A stretch of 64,000 nt of DNA from Anaeromyces robustus (GCA_002104895.1 MCFG01000032.1:222463-286462), one strand, 5' to 3'; shown: positions 1 through 13,262, counted from the first letter of the stretch. Notes: generated by a model from the letters alone, not told the origin. Program-made: numbers and translations.

Positions 1-534
1 TTTTAATGAAATTAAAAATTTTAATAAATATAAAAAAAGTATAGAAAAGAAAAAAAAAATTTTAAAAATTATATATAAAAAAAAAAAGAAATAAAAAAAT
101 CTTACTAAGTAGTTTATTAATTAACAAATAAATATTTAAAAGTTTAAAATATATAATATTATATAATATCATTAAATATAGCTTCATGAAATATGAAAAA
201 TTTTGTTTATTATTTTTTGATCTTATATTTTATTTATATTATATTTTAATAATTAAATAAAATATAGAAAAATTAAATATTATTAAATATTAAATATTGG
301 TATATATATATATTATTCATCATAATAATAATTATGATAAATAAATACATTTAAATTTAAGTATGTGTATATAAAAAAAATAATAAAACATATATATATT
401 TATTAATTTACAATAATTTGAATTGCCTAACTCATAGCAGTAATCACTTGTTTTCATTATATGATTTTTTTTATTTTTTTTTTTTTTTTTTTTTTTTTTT
501 GTGTTCATTATACATTATTAGTTTATTTTTCGGA
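1..534. other. AT-rich stretch, no gene seen
   Basis: Only A/T-rich sequence with short homopolymers, including a T-run at about 472-500 just past the 3' end of the neighbouring minus-strand gene. I see no coding exon or RNA gene. Confidence 0.6.
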
Positions 535-708
535 TTATTTTACATATGATGAATGATAGATATAATTTTCATCATCTAAATTATGATAATGATGATGATG
601 GTAATGATGTGTTTTGTTAGAACGATGACGATAATTGCTATTATTATCTCTATTTTTATAATGATGTGATTTATTAGAACAATGATTATTATCTCTATTT
701 TGATTTTC

Positions 709-741
<33 letters not shown>

Positions 742-3210
742 TCTTTTTTTATTTTTTATTTCCTTTTTCCTTATTGTTTCTTCTTTATCATTATCATCAT
801 TATCATCTGAAGTATAATTTCCCATAATACTTGAGTTTGGCCTTCTTACAGAATGTCTACTCTTTGAACGTTCTCTTTCTTTAGAATATGAAGAATAAGA
901 ATATGAATTTGACCGTGAATGAGAATCATTATTATTACTATTATAACGATGATGATGGTCCTTAATATTAAAAAGTTCTTGAAAATCCTTATAAAAAATA
1001 CTATTTTTTCTATTTCTTTCTAAAGCTTTATAATCTTTATAATGAAAATTCTCATTACTAGCAATACTTTTTATATAAAGGCTATCATCACTAGTTTTAT
1101 ATACACCATATTTTGAAAAGTCTAATTCACTAGAATCCTGTTTACTTTCATTAGATGATGAATTTTCGTCATCATTATCTATTAATATTTGTATTTCTTC
1201 TGATGTAATACTATCGTTAAAACATTCTTTTACTACTCTTACTAATGATTCTTCAGAATTTGATTTTTTTTTTATATCAAATGATTGATTACTTTTGTTT
1301 CTCAATTCTTCCTCATTTAAAATTTTTTCTATTTCTTTTTCTGTTATAATACGAGCATAATTATCCTTAACAACTTTTTCTAAATTATTTTTTTTTAAAA
1401 GAGAATAATATTTCTTACATGGTATAATAGTCATATCTCCATAATCATTATCATCTTGTAATATAAAATGGTCTAATTCTTCTTCATTATTTCTACTTTT
1501 TTTATACTTATTTATATGTTTATTATCTTCATTATCTCTTTTATCACCATAATATTTAGGAATTTGAACAGAATAGAAATAATCAGTAGATATTGTTGGG
1601 GTATCAATTGTACTATATTTATTATGTTTACTATTAACACTACTTTTTTTAATTTTAGAATTTTTATGAATAAAAACTCCGAAATATCCATATTCAATAG
1701 ATCGATGTTCCCATTTTTGATAATTATCATGTTCATATTTATTATAATGATGACAATGACAATAGCAATAATGTTCTTCATCAAACATTGAGAAAATTTT
1801 ATTCATAGAAAAATTATTATTATTATCTAAACCTTTTTCATTTATAATTCTATATTTTTCTGATTTTTTTAATCTGTTTTCTTTTTCTTTTTTTCTTTTA
1901 CTTCTTATAATATCTTTTTGATATTCCTTCATAGCATCACGAATAATCTTCTCTTTACGGTCAACAGCATTTTCATCAAAACTAATTATTTTATAAAGGT
2001 CTTTTTCTTTATTATTATTGTTGTTCTGTGGATTTCTTATTTTACTAGTATAAATATAATTATAATAATTATATCCATTATTATTACTTTTATAATTACA
2101 AACTTCCAAATCATCTTCATCCATATTTGTATGACGATTAATATAGATATTTTTTTGAAGCCAATTTGTCATTAAATCACTTTTACTTATAGCTTTTTTA
2201 TTTAAATCATTTTCTATTAAAAAAACATATTTAACATATATACATTAAAAAAATATAGATATAAATATTAATGATTATATGGAATATATAATCATTATAT
2301 GAATAATAATAATAGTATTTACATTATTAATATTAAATTATTATGTATTATATATATATATTTAAATTTAATTACCTGATGAAAAAGATCGTTTAATTCT
2401 ATTAAGTCGATTAGTAGAAGCTGTATTTGATAAATTATTATTACTGGAATTAAGATATTTTATTTTATTTAAACGATTTTTCAATTCATTAAAATTAGTT
2501 TTTTGAATAATATTTAAAATAGGATATGTATAACCTCCACAATTACAACAACATATACCTCCATCAACTTCAAAATAAACTGATTGACATTTTTTTGTAT
2601 CAAGAGATACAAATGAATAATCTATATCATTATGATTATCAGGAGCACCTCGTAAAAAATATGAAATAGTCCAAGCTTCTTCTTCTTTTTCTTTTTTATC
2701 ATTTTTTAATGATGAATCTTTATTTTTTCCATTTTTATTATTTTTATTTTTATCATTATGATATAGATCTACTAAACTTTCGATTTTTGTTGTTGTTACA
2801 GGAATAAAATCTGAATTTGTTTTTTTAATTTTCATTGTACCTGAAATTAAAAATAATTTTTCTAACTGTTTTTTATAATTATACAATTTATCATAAGTAT
2901 TCTTACCAAGAGGACATTTAGAAGGTATATATTTATTGATAACATTTTTATTAGAAAAATACATTAAATCATTATTAATTGGTTCAGTCGATTTAACAAA
3001 ACTGTTGTTATAAATTTTATCAGGTTCATCATAAAGTCTTTTTAAAGTAACTTTTATTCGACCAGGTGTATCATCAACTAATGAAATTTCTAATTCCCAT
3101 GTATAATCATGACAATTAAATCGATATATTAAAATTTTTCTTAAAAATAATTCAACATACCAACATCGACAAATAAAGCCAGTAACATCTACTTCAGAAT
3201 TTTGAATCAT
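535..3210 (-). CDS. Unknown protein, 2 exons, RS-like and His-rich tail
   Basis: I do not recognise the family. Two open frames join through an intron at 2214-2375: the donor GTAATT follows the last G of exon 1 (2376-3210), the acceptor AATAG precedes exon 2 (535-2213), and the phase-1 codon becomes GAA. The frame upstream of the internal ATG of exon 2 is open back to the acceptor, which supports the join. The product is 837 aa. Exon 1 (residues 1-278) looks folded: a Cys/Trp-rich start (GFICRCWYVE) and a Cys cluster (GICCCNCGGY) near residues 220-230, with a Lys/Asn insert between. Exon 2 is mostly low complexity: charged helices, an Asp/Glu/Ser stretch, an RS-like segment (YSKERERSKSRHS), an Asn run, and two copies of a block around SNKxHHY ending in poly-His. 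There is no signal peptide or clear membrane segment. RNA binding or nuclear location would be speculation. Confidence 0.7.
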
Positions 3211-4115
3211 TTGTATTACTATTTAATTATAATTAATTTACTAAAAAAAAATCACCACCCTTGAATTTACAATATTTATATATATATATATAATTTAATA
3301 AATATGGAATATATTATAAAATTTTCCTTTTTTTTTTTTTTGAAAAAAAAAAAAAAAAAAAAAAACTTCTTTACAAATATTTATAATATTTTAATAAACT
3401 TGGATATGTTTAATATGTTTATTTAATTATTTTTATCATTAATAGATTAATGATAAAAAAAAATTATATATAAATTATCGTAAATTCTTCGCTTTTTTTA
3501 TTATATTTTTATTTTTCTATATAAAACATATAATTATTTATTTTATTAATATATATTTCATTTTTTATGTATAATAATAAATTTTGTCAATTTTATTTCA
3601 TAAAAAAAATTTTTTTTTCAAAAAATCTTTCTTTAAAAATTTAAAAAATTTTAATACAAAAAAGTTTGTATTATAATAATTTTCCAATTTCTTTATTTAT
3701 ATAAAATATATATATATAAAGTTCAAGATGTATAATATAATAATTGTATGTAACCATATATTTATATATATATATTACTAAAATATGTAAAATAAATTAT
3801 TGAAATAGAAGAGAATATTTATTAATATTTCTTATATATACATTCAATTGAGTAATTTATTAATTTTTATTTTTTTTTTTTTAAGTATAATTAAATACAA
3901 AATATTTGCTTTTTATTAAATACAAAGTGTTATTATAATTATTTTTATATCAATTTTTTAGATAGATAAACAAGTCATAATAGATATGTAAATAAAATAT
4001 AAACAAAATGAAAAAAAAAAAAAAAAAAGGATTAAATTTTTTATTAATTTTTTTTTTTCTTTTTGTATATAATAAAGATAGTATAAAATTAGATTAATTA
4101 AATAAACATTTATAT
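3211..4115. other. Intergenic, no gene seen
   Basis: A/T homopolymers and TA runs only. It separates the 5' end of the two-exon gene from the 3' end of the ankyrin gene, both on the minus strand, so it should hold the promoter of the former. Confidence 0.6.
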
Positions 4116-6923
4116 TTAATGAAGAATTAATCGTTTAATTATATGATAAATATATCTACCCCAAAAATTATTACAATTACTATAAGAAATATCATATATA
4201 CTTTCACCTTTATCATTAACACTATAAATATCAGCATTATGTTTAATTAAATAATTTACTATAGGTATATTACTTGCTTTAATAGCATTAGCTAATATGG
4301 TATTACCATATCCATCACGTTGATTAATATCTAAAAGATTATCAATTAAAATTTTTAATATATCTAACTTATTATTATGAATAATTTGTTGTAAAACAAA
4401 ACTTGTGATATGTCTTATATTATATTGTAATAATGATTTAAATTCTTTTGAATTTATTAATTTATCGCAATAACTAACTTTTAATAAATCAGCGTAAAGT
4501 ATATCATCCTTAAAATCAAGATCAATTCCACTTTCTATTAAATAATTAACAATTTCCATTTCACCTTCCTTAAGAGCATACCATAATAAAGTAGACATTT
4601 CACCACCAATATTAACATTTATATTTGCACCATTTTGAATTAATAATTTCATCATAGGTAACGATTTAGATTGTAATGCAAATTCTAAAGGTGATTTAAA
4701 ATCAATTTTATTAATAAAATTAACATTAGCACCATATTTAATTAATAAATTTGTTAAAGGTATTGAATTTTCTTGTATAGAATATATTAATGGCGAATAA
4801 CAATCATCTCGATAAAAATTAATACGAGATCCCTTTTTTAATACTGTTTCCATCATAGCTATTTTATCCTCTAATGAAAAAAGTGAACTTTTTATAATAG
4901 TCATTAATAAAGATTCCTTTTTATGATTCATTAAATTTAAATCAATATTTTCTTGATTCACTAAACAATAAAATATATCTTTATTCCCTATATAAATTGA
5001 AATTTCTAAAGCATAATGATATTCTGATCCATGATTATTAGATACATAATTAACATCAACACCAAGATTAATTAAATCATTTATAGTATTTATATCTTCT
5101 TTAAGAATTGCATAATAAAGTAATGTATTACCATATCCATCTTTTTCATTGATATCAAATTTTTTAAGTAACAATTTAAAAATATTTTGATTCTGAATAA
5201 AATAAGAAAAAATTAATGCAGTAAATTTATGCTTAAATCTAAAAGAATTATCCAATAAATCTTTATTATTTCTATTTCTATTTAAATAATTAAACAAGGT
5301 TTGATCATCCTCTGTAATTTTATCATTTTCATTCTTAAATGGGAAAACGATTATACGAACATTTTCTTTATCATTTTGACAAATAGCTTTAATAAGTGAA
5401 GATGGATAATCTTGATAATTTGCCTTTATACGAGAACGCGAATAATCACTACAAGCATCATCTTCCTTAAATATTAATTTTTGTTTTAATAAATACTGTA
5501 TAAATCGATATTTTTTATCAGAAAGGGATAAAGATAATAATGATATACCGTGTCGATTATTATCTCTTATTATTGTATTTACATTACCCCCATGTTCAAT
5601 TAAATATTTAAAAATTCTAAGATTATTAGTATCCATTGCTATAACTATTGGATATTCCCCATTTTTATCTTTACCATTTATATCAAATTTTCGACGCAGT
5701 TCTTTATCTTCTATTAAATATTTAATTTTTCTAAAATCATTTATTTTAATTAAAGAATTTAATAATAATATATAATAGGATGAATTAGTATCTTTTATAA
5801 AAGACAGGTCTAATGGATAGCTTTCTTTATCTTTTAATGAAAATAAATTTTTATTAAATACAACTTCAATAAGAAATTTCAAAGTATCTAAATAACAATG
5901 ACCATTAATATTTTCATTTGTTTTTGAAGATGAATAAGTACGGTTCATGCGACTTGCTTCCAAAAGAATTTTTTCAAAATTAATAGCTTTTTTAAAATCA
6001 TTTAAATTATGATTTAATAAAGATTGTACAAGAAATTCCATCACCGCCTTCCCATTATAAACACGACAAGCTTGAATTAAAACATTATTAATAGATAAAG
6101 AATTAAAATCAAATGATACATTATTTACAATTTTTTTTACAAGTGAATAATTGTTATTTAATACAGCTTTTTCTAGTATACGATAACGAGATATTCTATC
6201 TGATATTTTATTACTACTTTCATAATCAAAAAGAATATTTAGGACTTCGGAATTAACTCTATGATGAGTTTTTTGATAAACTTCATCACTAATTTCAATT
6301 TTACTTTTTTCTTTTTCTATTTTTTCTCGTATAATATTATTAGATAAAGGAATTCTATTTTTATAAATAGATAAAAAATTTAATATAAATATATTATCAT
6401 AAATATAATGTTTAAAGAGAGTTTCTAATAAATCAACTCGGTTATTATATGCAAATTTTGTAATTAAAGATGAAGTGATATATTTCTTTTCAAAGCCTCT
6501 TTTCAAAATATATTTTAATTGAACTTTAGAAAAATCCTTAATTTTCTTTATAAAACAGCAATAATCTACTAAATTTACACGACAATCAAAATCATTTATA
6601 CAATAATTAACAGAAGCACCATTCTTAATTAATAAATCTGCTATCATAAATTTATTTTTTATAATAGCTGTAAACAAAGGAACTTGACTGGAATGATATA
6701 CAAAATTAAATAGTGTGTAATTGAAAGTATCATATTGACATTCTTGAATAATATATTTCACAACATCATAACAGTTGCAATATTCAATTACATATAATAC
6801 TATATCAAAAGTTTTATTACTTAAGTTTTTAATAATTACATTATTTTGTTCAATATAATCTTTTACTTCTTCGACTGTTTTAGCACCTCGAATTATAGTT
6901 AACAAATCGTCAATTTTAAACAT
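4116..6923 (-). CDS. Ankyrin-repeat protein, 935 aa, intronless
   Basis: A single open frame of 935 aa. Ankyrin repeats are plain in the C-terminal half: units with the pattern (N/S)PLxxAIxxxxxxIxxLLIxxGAxVN, such as SPLIYSIQENSIPLTNLLIK followed by YGANVNF, and SPLEFALQSKSLPMMKLLIQ followed by NGANINV. One clear repeat lies near residues 82-108, others around 415-500, and an almost continuous array runs from about 590 to 920. Between them are degenerate helical units. There is no signal peptide, membrane segment or C-terminal effector domain. Ankyrin arrays are protein-binding scaffolds, so the partner and role cannot be told. The start is the first ATG of the frame. The gene has no visible intron, unlike most multi-domain genes in this window, which fits a recently duplicated or expanded family. 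No relative lies in the window to test that. Confidence 0.9.
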   Translation of the reverse strand: MFKIDDLLTIIRGAKTVEEVKDYIEQNNVIIKNLSNKTFDIVLYVIEYCNCYDVVKYIIQECQYDTFNYTLFNFVYHSSQVPLFTAIIKNKFMIADLLIKNGASVNYCINDFDCRVNLVDYCCFIKKIKDFSKVQLKYILKRGFEKKYITSSLITKFAYNNRVDLLETLFKHYIYDNIFILNFLSIYKNRIPLSNNIIREKIEKEKSKIEISDEVYQKTHHRVNSEVLNILFDYESSNKISDRISRYRILEKAVLNNNYSLVKKIVNNVSFDFNSLSINNVLIQACRVYNGKAVMEFLVQSLLNHNLNDFKKAINFEKILLEASRMNRTYSSSKTNENINGHCYLDTLKFLIEVVFNKNLFSLKDKESYPLDLSFIKDTNSSYYILLLNSLIKINDFRKIKYLIEDKELRRKFDINGKDKNGEYPIVIAMDTNNLRIFKYLIEHGGNVNTIIRDNNRHGISLLSLSLSDKKYRFIQYLLKQKLIFKEDDACSDYSRSRIKANYQDYPSSLIKAICQNDKENVRIIVFPFKNENDKITEDDQTLFNYLNRNRNNKDLLDNSFRFKHKFTALIFSYFIQNQNIFKLLLKKFDINEKDGYGNTLLYYAILKEDINTINDLINLGVDVNYVSNNHGSEYHYALEISIYIGNKDIFYCLVNQENIDLNLMNHKKESLLMTIIKSSLFSLEDKIAMMETVLKKGSRINFYRDDCYSPLIYSIQENSIPLTNLLIKYGANVNFINKIDFKSPLEFALQSKSLPMMKLLIQNGANINVNIGGEMSTLLWYALKEGEMEIVNYLIESGIDLDFKDDILYADLLKVSYCDKLINSKEFKSLLQYNIRHITSFVLQQIIHNNKLDILKILIDNLLDINQRDGYGNTILANAIKASNIPIVNYLIKHNADIYSVNDKGESIYDISYSNCNNFWGRYIYHIIKRLILH

Positions 6924-7281
6924 TTTAATTATAAATTATTTTTTTCTTTTTTCTAAAAAAAAAAAAAAATTATTTAAGAAGCATTTGAAATAAATATTAA
7001 TTTTAAAAAAAAAAAAAAAAAAAAGAATGTACTAATCTTATAAATCCATTTGTAAAGTGTTATTCTTTAAACAGATAATATATAATTGTTAAAATACTTT
7101 TTTAAGTAATAAAAGAAAAACTTTTCTGTTTATTTAAAAAAAAAAAAAAAAAGAGAATATTTAATACATATTAAACTTATTAAAAGTTAAAATTATATAA
7201 TAATTTATTTTAATAAATTAAAATATACATACATAATAAAATTAATAATAAATAATTAATTAAACTTTTAATTAATTATTT

Positions 7282-7333
<52 letters not shown>

Positions 7334-8256
7334 TTATTATGTAAAATGATTATATAAGAAAATATGATATACATAAATAAAATAAAATTTTAATATTATA
7401 TAATAAAATAATAATAAAATATAATAATAATAAAATAAAATAAAATTTACAATATAACATGATTAATTAGATTTTTCTGAAAATTGTAGTTGTTATTTAT
7501 GTTTTATAAGAAAAAAAAAAATAACAGATAAAATATATTTAATTTCATTTTTATTAAGATATATATTAGATTAGTAACATCATCTACAAGTGGAATATTA
7601 ACTATAGTTTTAAATTTAGAATTAAATATAGAATATTTACATTTCTATTTAATTAGCCACAATATTAAAAAAATTAAATGTATTAAATTTTTGTAATTGC
7701 CAATAATATTAATAAATAAAATTTTATTAAATTATTATATAAAATTATAATATTTTAAATTTTCGGTATAAATCAGGAAAAACTATTACATATATTTAAT
7801 AATATTAAATGCATTAATTAATATAAACTGGAAAACCTGTCATTACATATATATTATTAAATAATATAAACTGGAAAAATTATTAAATATAATTTAATAA
7901 TATTAAATAACATATAATAATTAAAAGGAAGAGTTTAAAAATTTCAATTATTTTTAATATATTATAATATATTAATTTTTATATACTGATATAAAAGATT
8001 ATTATAAATATTTACAAACATGGACAGTATTTTATTTTTTTTTTAAAAAAAAAAAAAATACATTCAATAAGTATTTTATAAATCATATAATCATATTTAA
8101 ATTTCAACTTTTGAATTTAAATTTAGATCTATAAGAGAATAAATATAACAAAATAATAAAATCATTAAAAAATACTAAAACATTATTAATACTAAAATAA
8201 TAAATATTAAATATTAATAAATAATAATTAATACTAAAATAATTAATAAATAAAAA
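6924..8256. other. Divergent intergenic region, no gene seen
   Basis: This lies between the divergently transcribed ankyrin (-) and methyltransferase (+) genes, so it should hold both promoters. It contains A-runs and a (TTTA)n tract at about 7280-7335. A loose repeat around TATAAACTGGAAAA occurs near 7825 and 7865. Confidence 0.55.
7280..7336. repeat. (TTTA)n microsatellite
   Basis: An uninterrupted run of about fourteen tetranucleotides between the ankyrin and methyltransferase genes. Confidence 0.9.
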
Positions 8257-9039
8257 ATGACCAATTTAAAACAGGAGAAATTAGGAATTCTTGCTTCAGA
8301 ATTAGATTTAGAAAAAGTTCCTGATGTTCAATTACCAGAGCCAGCACCTGATGGTAGAATAAGAGTTTTTTCTGATAAAGGATATGCTACTGTTGGTCTT
8401 ATGGAAATATCACAAGAATTTGTAGAATATGCTTCAACATGTCCATTACCAGTATTAGATGTTGGAACAGCTTATGGAGAAACAGCAGTAGCAGTATTAA
8501 AAAAAGGTGGTTTTGTTATTGCTAATGATGTTGAACAAGATTCATTAAATTATATAGTAAAAAGAAAAGATATAACCGATGATGATAGAAAAAGGTTATA
8601 TTTAAAAAAAGGATTTGTTCCATTTGATATGGATTTTGAACCTGACTCATTAGGTGCTATTCATGCTAGTCGTGTTATGCATTTTTTCACTCCAAATGAA
8701 GTTAGAGCTTTTTTTGCTAAAGCAAAAGAATGGCTTGTTCGTGATGGTGTTATATTTTTAATTACTTCTTCTCCATATCATTGGTTTACACCAAAAGGAT
8801 TTGCCGAAGAATATGAAAAAAAATTTAAAGAAGGTGTTGAATTTCCTGGAGTAATAACAGATTTTTCTTATTTAGAAGATGAATTAAAAACTGGTGAATA
8901 TAATAATGCTATGGACCCTAAAATAATATATAGAGAAGCAGTTAAAAATGATTTTCTTATTAAAAAACTTGGATATGCAAAAGGAAGATATGATTATGAT
9001 TATACTTTTGCTGTCTTGGTTAATAGAAAAGAAGAATAA
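8257..9039 (+). CDS. Class I SAM-dependent methyltransferase
   Basis: 260 aa, a single exon starting at an ATG after a long A/T leader. Rossmann-fold motifs are clear. Motif I is VLDVGTAYG (residues 67-75). The acidic end of beta-2 is IANDVEQDS (about 88-96). Motif IV is LGAIHASRVMHFFTP (about 132-146). The following strand is VRDGVIFLITSSP (about 161-173). The length is normal for a stand-alone class I enzyme, and no substrate-recognition domain can be named. The overall layout (GYATxxxxx, then FVEYA, then PVLDVGxAYG, then ASRVxHFF) resembles small methyltransferases I know from intracellular bacteria such as Legionella relatives. With the absence of introns this suggests acquisition from bacteria, but that is inference. 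There is no signal peptide, so it is cytosolic. The substrate is unknown. Confidence 0.88.
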   Translation: MTNLKQEKLGILASELDLEKVPDVQLPEPAPDGRIRVFSDKGYATVGLMEISQEFVEYASTCPLPVLDVGTAYGETAVAVLKKGGFVIANDVEQDSLNYIVKRKDITDDDRKRLYLKKGFVPFDMDFEPDSLGAIHASRVMHFFTPNEVRAFFAKAKEWLVRDGVIFLITSSPYHWFTPKGFAEEYEKKFKEGVEFPGVITDFSYLEDELKTGEYNNAMDPKIIYREAVKNDFLIKKLGYAKGRYDYDYTFAVLVNRKEE

Positions 9040-10157
9040 ACTTTTTTATTTTTAAATTATTATAATAAATAATTTTTGGAATACACAAAAGTATATAAAA
9101 GAATAAAAATAAAAATAAAAAAATAAAGGAAAAAATAAAAAAATAAAGGAAAAAAAAAAAAAGAGAATTCTTAATAAAGAATATTTTTCCTTTTTTTTTT
9201 TATGAAGATAAAACAAGTGTAATAAATTTATTAATAAATAAATAAATAAACCTAATAAAGGATAAATTTTCAATATCTGTGTATTTATTCTAATTTTTTA
9301 TTTTATTTAATTTTTTTTATTTTATTTTATTTTATTTCATTTTATTTTATTTTATTTTTAAATATTTATTATTAGGTATTTATTTTTATTATGTATTAAT
9401 TATTAAATAGTACTATATGTTTTAGTTTTAGTATTATAGATAGCAAGGTAAATCTACAATAATTGATGATTTTTGCATATATATATTTATTATTCTTATT
9501 ATTTTATATTTAACTTCATATATAATAGTAGTAATAATAATAATAATGAAAAATAATTATAAAAATTATAAAAAATAAATAATAAGAAAAATAATTATAA
9601 AAATAATAAAAAATAAATAATAAATAATAATAATAATAATTAATATTACATGTGATAAAAATTTTTTAATAATTTGAATACACAAACTAATAAAAATTAA
9701 CTCTATAGAAATTTAAATTTATTTAATATTTATTATTAATATATATTTTATGAGGATTTGTTAATAAAGTGTTTTCTTCATAAAATAATAAAAAAAAAAA
9801 AATAGTAATTTTTTTACATTTATTTTTCTTAATAATAAAATAATTATCAGTTTGAAAAAAGAAAAAAAAAACCTCTGTTTTTATAGTTCAATATAAAAAT
9901 TACGATTATTTTTAGTTGATATAACTTATTGTTTAACATTTCTGTATTTATTAAATTAAAAAATAATTCTTTATTTCTTTATTATTTAATATATAAAGAG
10001 GAATAATTATATAAAATATTAAAATATATTTAAATAATTCAATAATATATCATTATATTATATAATAATATTGTAATATAATAATATATAAATAGAACAA
10101 AAACTATAATATTTTTTTTACACGTATTACAAAATTTTATACATTATTAATACGTAA

Positions 10158-10200
10158 TTAATCAATTCTTTTAAAAAAATTTTTTAAAAGAATTGATTAA
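10158..10200. repeat. Perfect 21-bp inverted repeat (hairpin)
   Basis: Arms 10158-10178 and 10180-10200 are exact reverse complements around a single central base. The outer part reads TTAATCAATTCTTTT and the centre is A6/T6. No gene is within 1 kb. Confidence 0.9.
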
Positions 10201-10938
10201 ATATGTGGCAAGGAATATTAAATTTGGAAAATAATGAAATTAATAATTATAATAAAAAGAGTTTTATTATATATTTATAATAATTTAATTAATATATAAT
10301 TAATAATTAACAAGTTATCATAATTATTCATTAATTATAGGTCTATTCGAAACTAACGGCAATTCATATAAAAAAAAAGTGCCTTTTTTTATATAAAAGT
10401 GTGGCACCATTGTTACATATTAATTAATACATAAATATATGTAGAAAAAATAAAAAATAAATAAAAATTAAAAAAAAGCCGTGTGTATCATGTGTTGAAA
10501 TACTTAAATTAGAAAAAAAATAAAAGTTGAATAATTAACAATTGATCGAAAAAAGACTCAAATACATTATGTATATATTATTATCTATAATTTATTTTAT
10601 AATTCCATAATTCCATATATATTATGCTATATTAAGTATATACAGATAATAATTAATATTAATAAAATTTTAATTAAGATACATTTAATGAATGTGTGAT
10701 TTAATATAATAATATCGTAGAAGAAAATATATTAAAAAAAAAAAAGTATTGAACCTCCTTTAAAACATTAGATTAACATTTTGTTATAATTATGGTTATG
10801 TTTTTCTTAATCATCTTTAAATGAACATCTATATATTTATTATTAATTAACTATTTATTAATTAACTTTTATTCTTTTTATATTATTACTGTATTATATT
10901 ATTATTATTATTTACTATTTATTATTATTATTTACTAT

Positions 10939-10970
<32 letters not shown>

Positions 10971-11529
10971 ATCTTACATTAAATATAATATTATTAAATT
11001 ATATACAACTGTCATAATAATCAAATTGTAATTTAAAATATTACTTTTAATGTAATATAAATATTTTATATAAAAGTGGAGAATTAAATATTGAAACATT
11101 CTGTATAAACCATGTTTTTTTAATATTATTATATAAATTTGTTAATTTTTTAATAAAATCGTATTATTATTATTAATGTATTTTAAATACATATTTATAA
11201 TTAAGCATATATAATATTATTGAATTCATTAATCAACTTTCAGTAAACAATTTTTTATTTAATAAATATGTAAAAAAAAAATATTTTATTATATACATTG
11301 TAATAATAAACATGTTACTCTTGGTTGATTATGAATAATATCAAAATCAATGAATATTTTAAAAGTTTAAAATATTATTTGTTTTAAATTTAATTATTTA
11401 CCTAGAGTTATTAACGAAACGATTTTTAGAATAAAAAAAAAAAGAAAGGATTGAAATACTACTGAATTATATATAAAGGTTAGTTTCAATAATCAATATT
11501 TAATAAAATTAATTTTATTAATTTTATTA

Positions 11530-11628
11530 AAATCTTTTTGTTATTATCATTACTATCATCATCATTATTATCATCATCATCATCATCATCACTATTATTA
11601 TTATTATTATCTATTATTATTATTATTA

Positions 11629-11692
<64 letters not shown>
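11530..11692. repeat. (TCA/TTA)n microsatellite
   Basis: A TCA-rich part followed by a long uninterrupted TTA run, with no coding frame around it. Confidence 0.85.
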
Positions 11693-11693
<1 letters not shown>

Positions 11694-13194
11694 AACATAA
11701 TAGGAAAAAATAAAAGAATTATTAATAATCAATATTATACTTTTATTTATAATAAATAAATAAATAAATAAATAAATAAATTTTAAATAATAAAATATAT
11801 AAAAAATAAATGAACAAATAAAAAATAATTGAATTAATAATTTTTAACATGTAATAGAATAAATAAATTATTGATTTTTTTTTTTTTTTTTTTTTTTTTT
11901 AATGTTTTGTTACTTAGGATATAAGCCGTAATTGATGGTTAGTAATGGTTTAAGGGAATTTAACAAGGAAAGGAGACACAAAATATTTTAAAATTTTATT
12001 TGTTTTATTTTTTTTTTTAAAAAAATTTACTAATGATTATTATATTTATATTTAAAATAATAATTGATTAAATATATTGCCAATATTAGTTTTAGTTTTG
12101 TTTCGAGTTTAAGTTAAAGACTATTCTAATATATTATAATTAATATATTATATAGAATATAATATAATATATTATCTTTTATTACTATTATTATAATTAA
12201 AATTTTTCTTTTTATTTCTTTTTGTTTTTTATATATACATATATTATCAATATATTATATTCTACTTAAAATAATTACTTATTATATGATATTCATATAT
12301 TCAACTTGAATTTAATATATTTAGTTTATCTTAAACCTTAAATGAAATTTTTTTATTTTTTATTAAATTAAAAAATTTTTTAATTAATTCTTATATTTTA
12401 ATGATGCTTCATCCATACGCTGGATTTTATTATAATATTAAGCAATCTATTTTATATATTATATATATAAATCAATATATTATAATATAAAATACGGTAT
12501 ATTTTATGTGTATTTATATATATATAAAAGTTGCATTGATAAATAAATAAAAATTAGTTTAGTAATAAATTCATTAAAAATAGTAATAAATAATAAATAA
12601 TAAAATAATAAAAAAAAAATATATAATTATAAATATAACAGAATTGATAATTATGATATAATAATAATAATATCAATAAAAAAAAAATAAAGAAAACTGT
12701 ATATATGAAAAATAAATAATTTTAAATATATATTATATAATAAAAATAAATATAAAACTTATATATATATATTTATACTATTAGATGAACTCGTTATTAT
12801 TTATTTCATAAAATTAATAGTAAATATTATTTATTATGACAATAAAAAATTAGATTTCCATATATGGTAAAATACGACATTCATCGAAACAAAGAATAAA
12901 AATCGAAAGTATATTAACAATATATTTATAACATATTACATTATAGTATATTGTAATAAAATAATAAATGTAAGAATTGATTAACATTTTATAAAAAAAA
13001 ATTTATCTCTTATTGAATTAATTTTTTTTATTATATTGATAATATACAGATTAATAAATGAAATAAATAAATTAATAATAAATTAAATTATAAATGAATT
13101 ATTCAATGATTCAATAAATTGTATATTAATAATTAATAAAAAAATTATAGTTAATCATAATAAATAAAAAGGAATAATAAGGAATAATTATAAA

Positions 13195-13217
13195 AAATAA
13201 ATAAATAAATAAATAGA

Positions 13218-13252
<35 letters not shown>

Positions 13253-13262
13253 ATAGATAAAA
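13195..13262. repeat. (AAAT)n microsatellite
   Basis: A tandem AAAT tract with two AGAT interruptions, upstream of the CBM-DM9 gene. Confidence 0.85.

Noticed and set aside
9052-9273. Short minus-strand frame rich in Leu, Phe and Tyr after the methyltransferase gene
   Set aside because: It is encoded by A-runs and AAATA repeats and lacks any family pattern; such frames arise by chance in this base composition.
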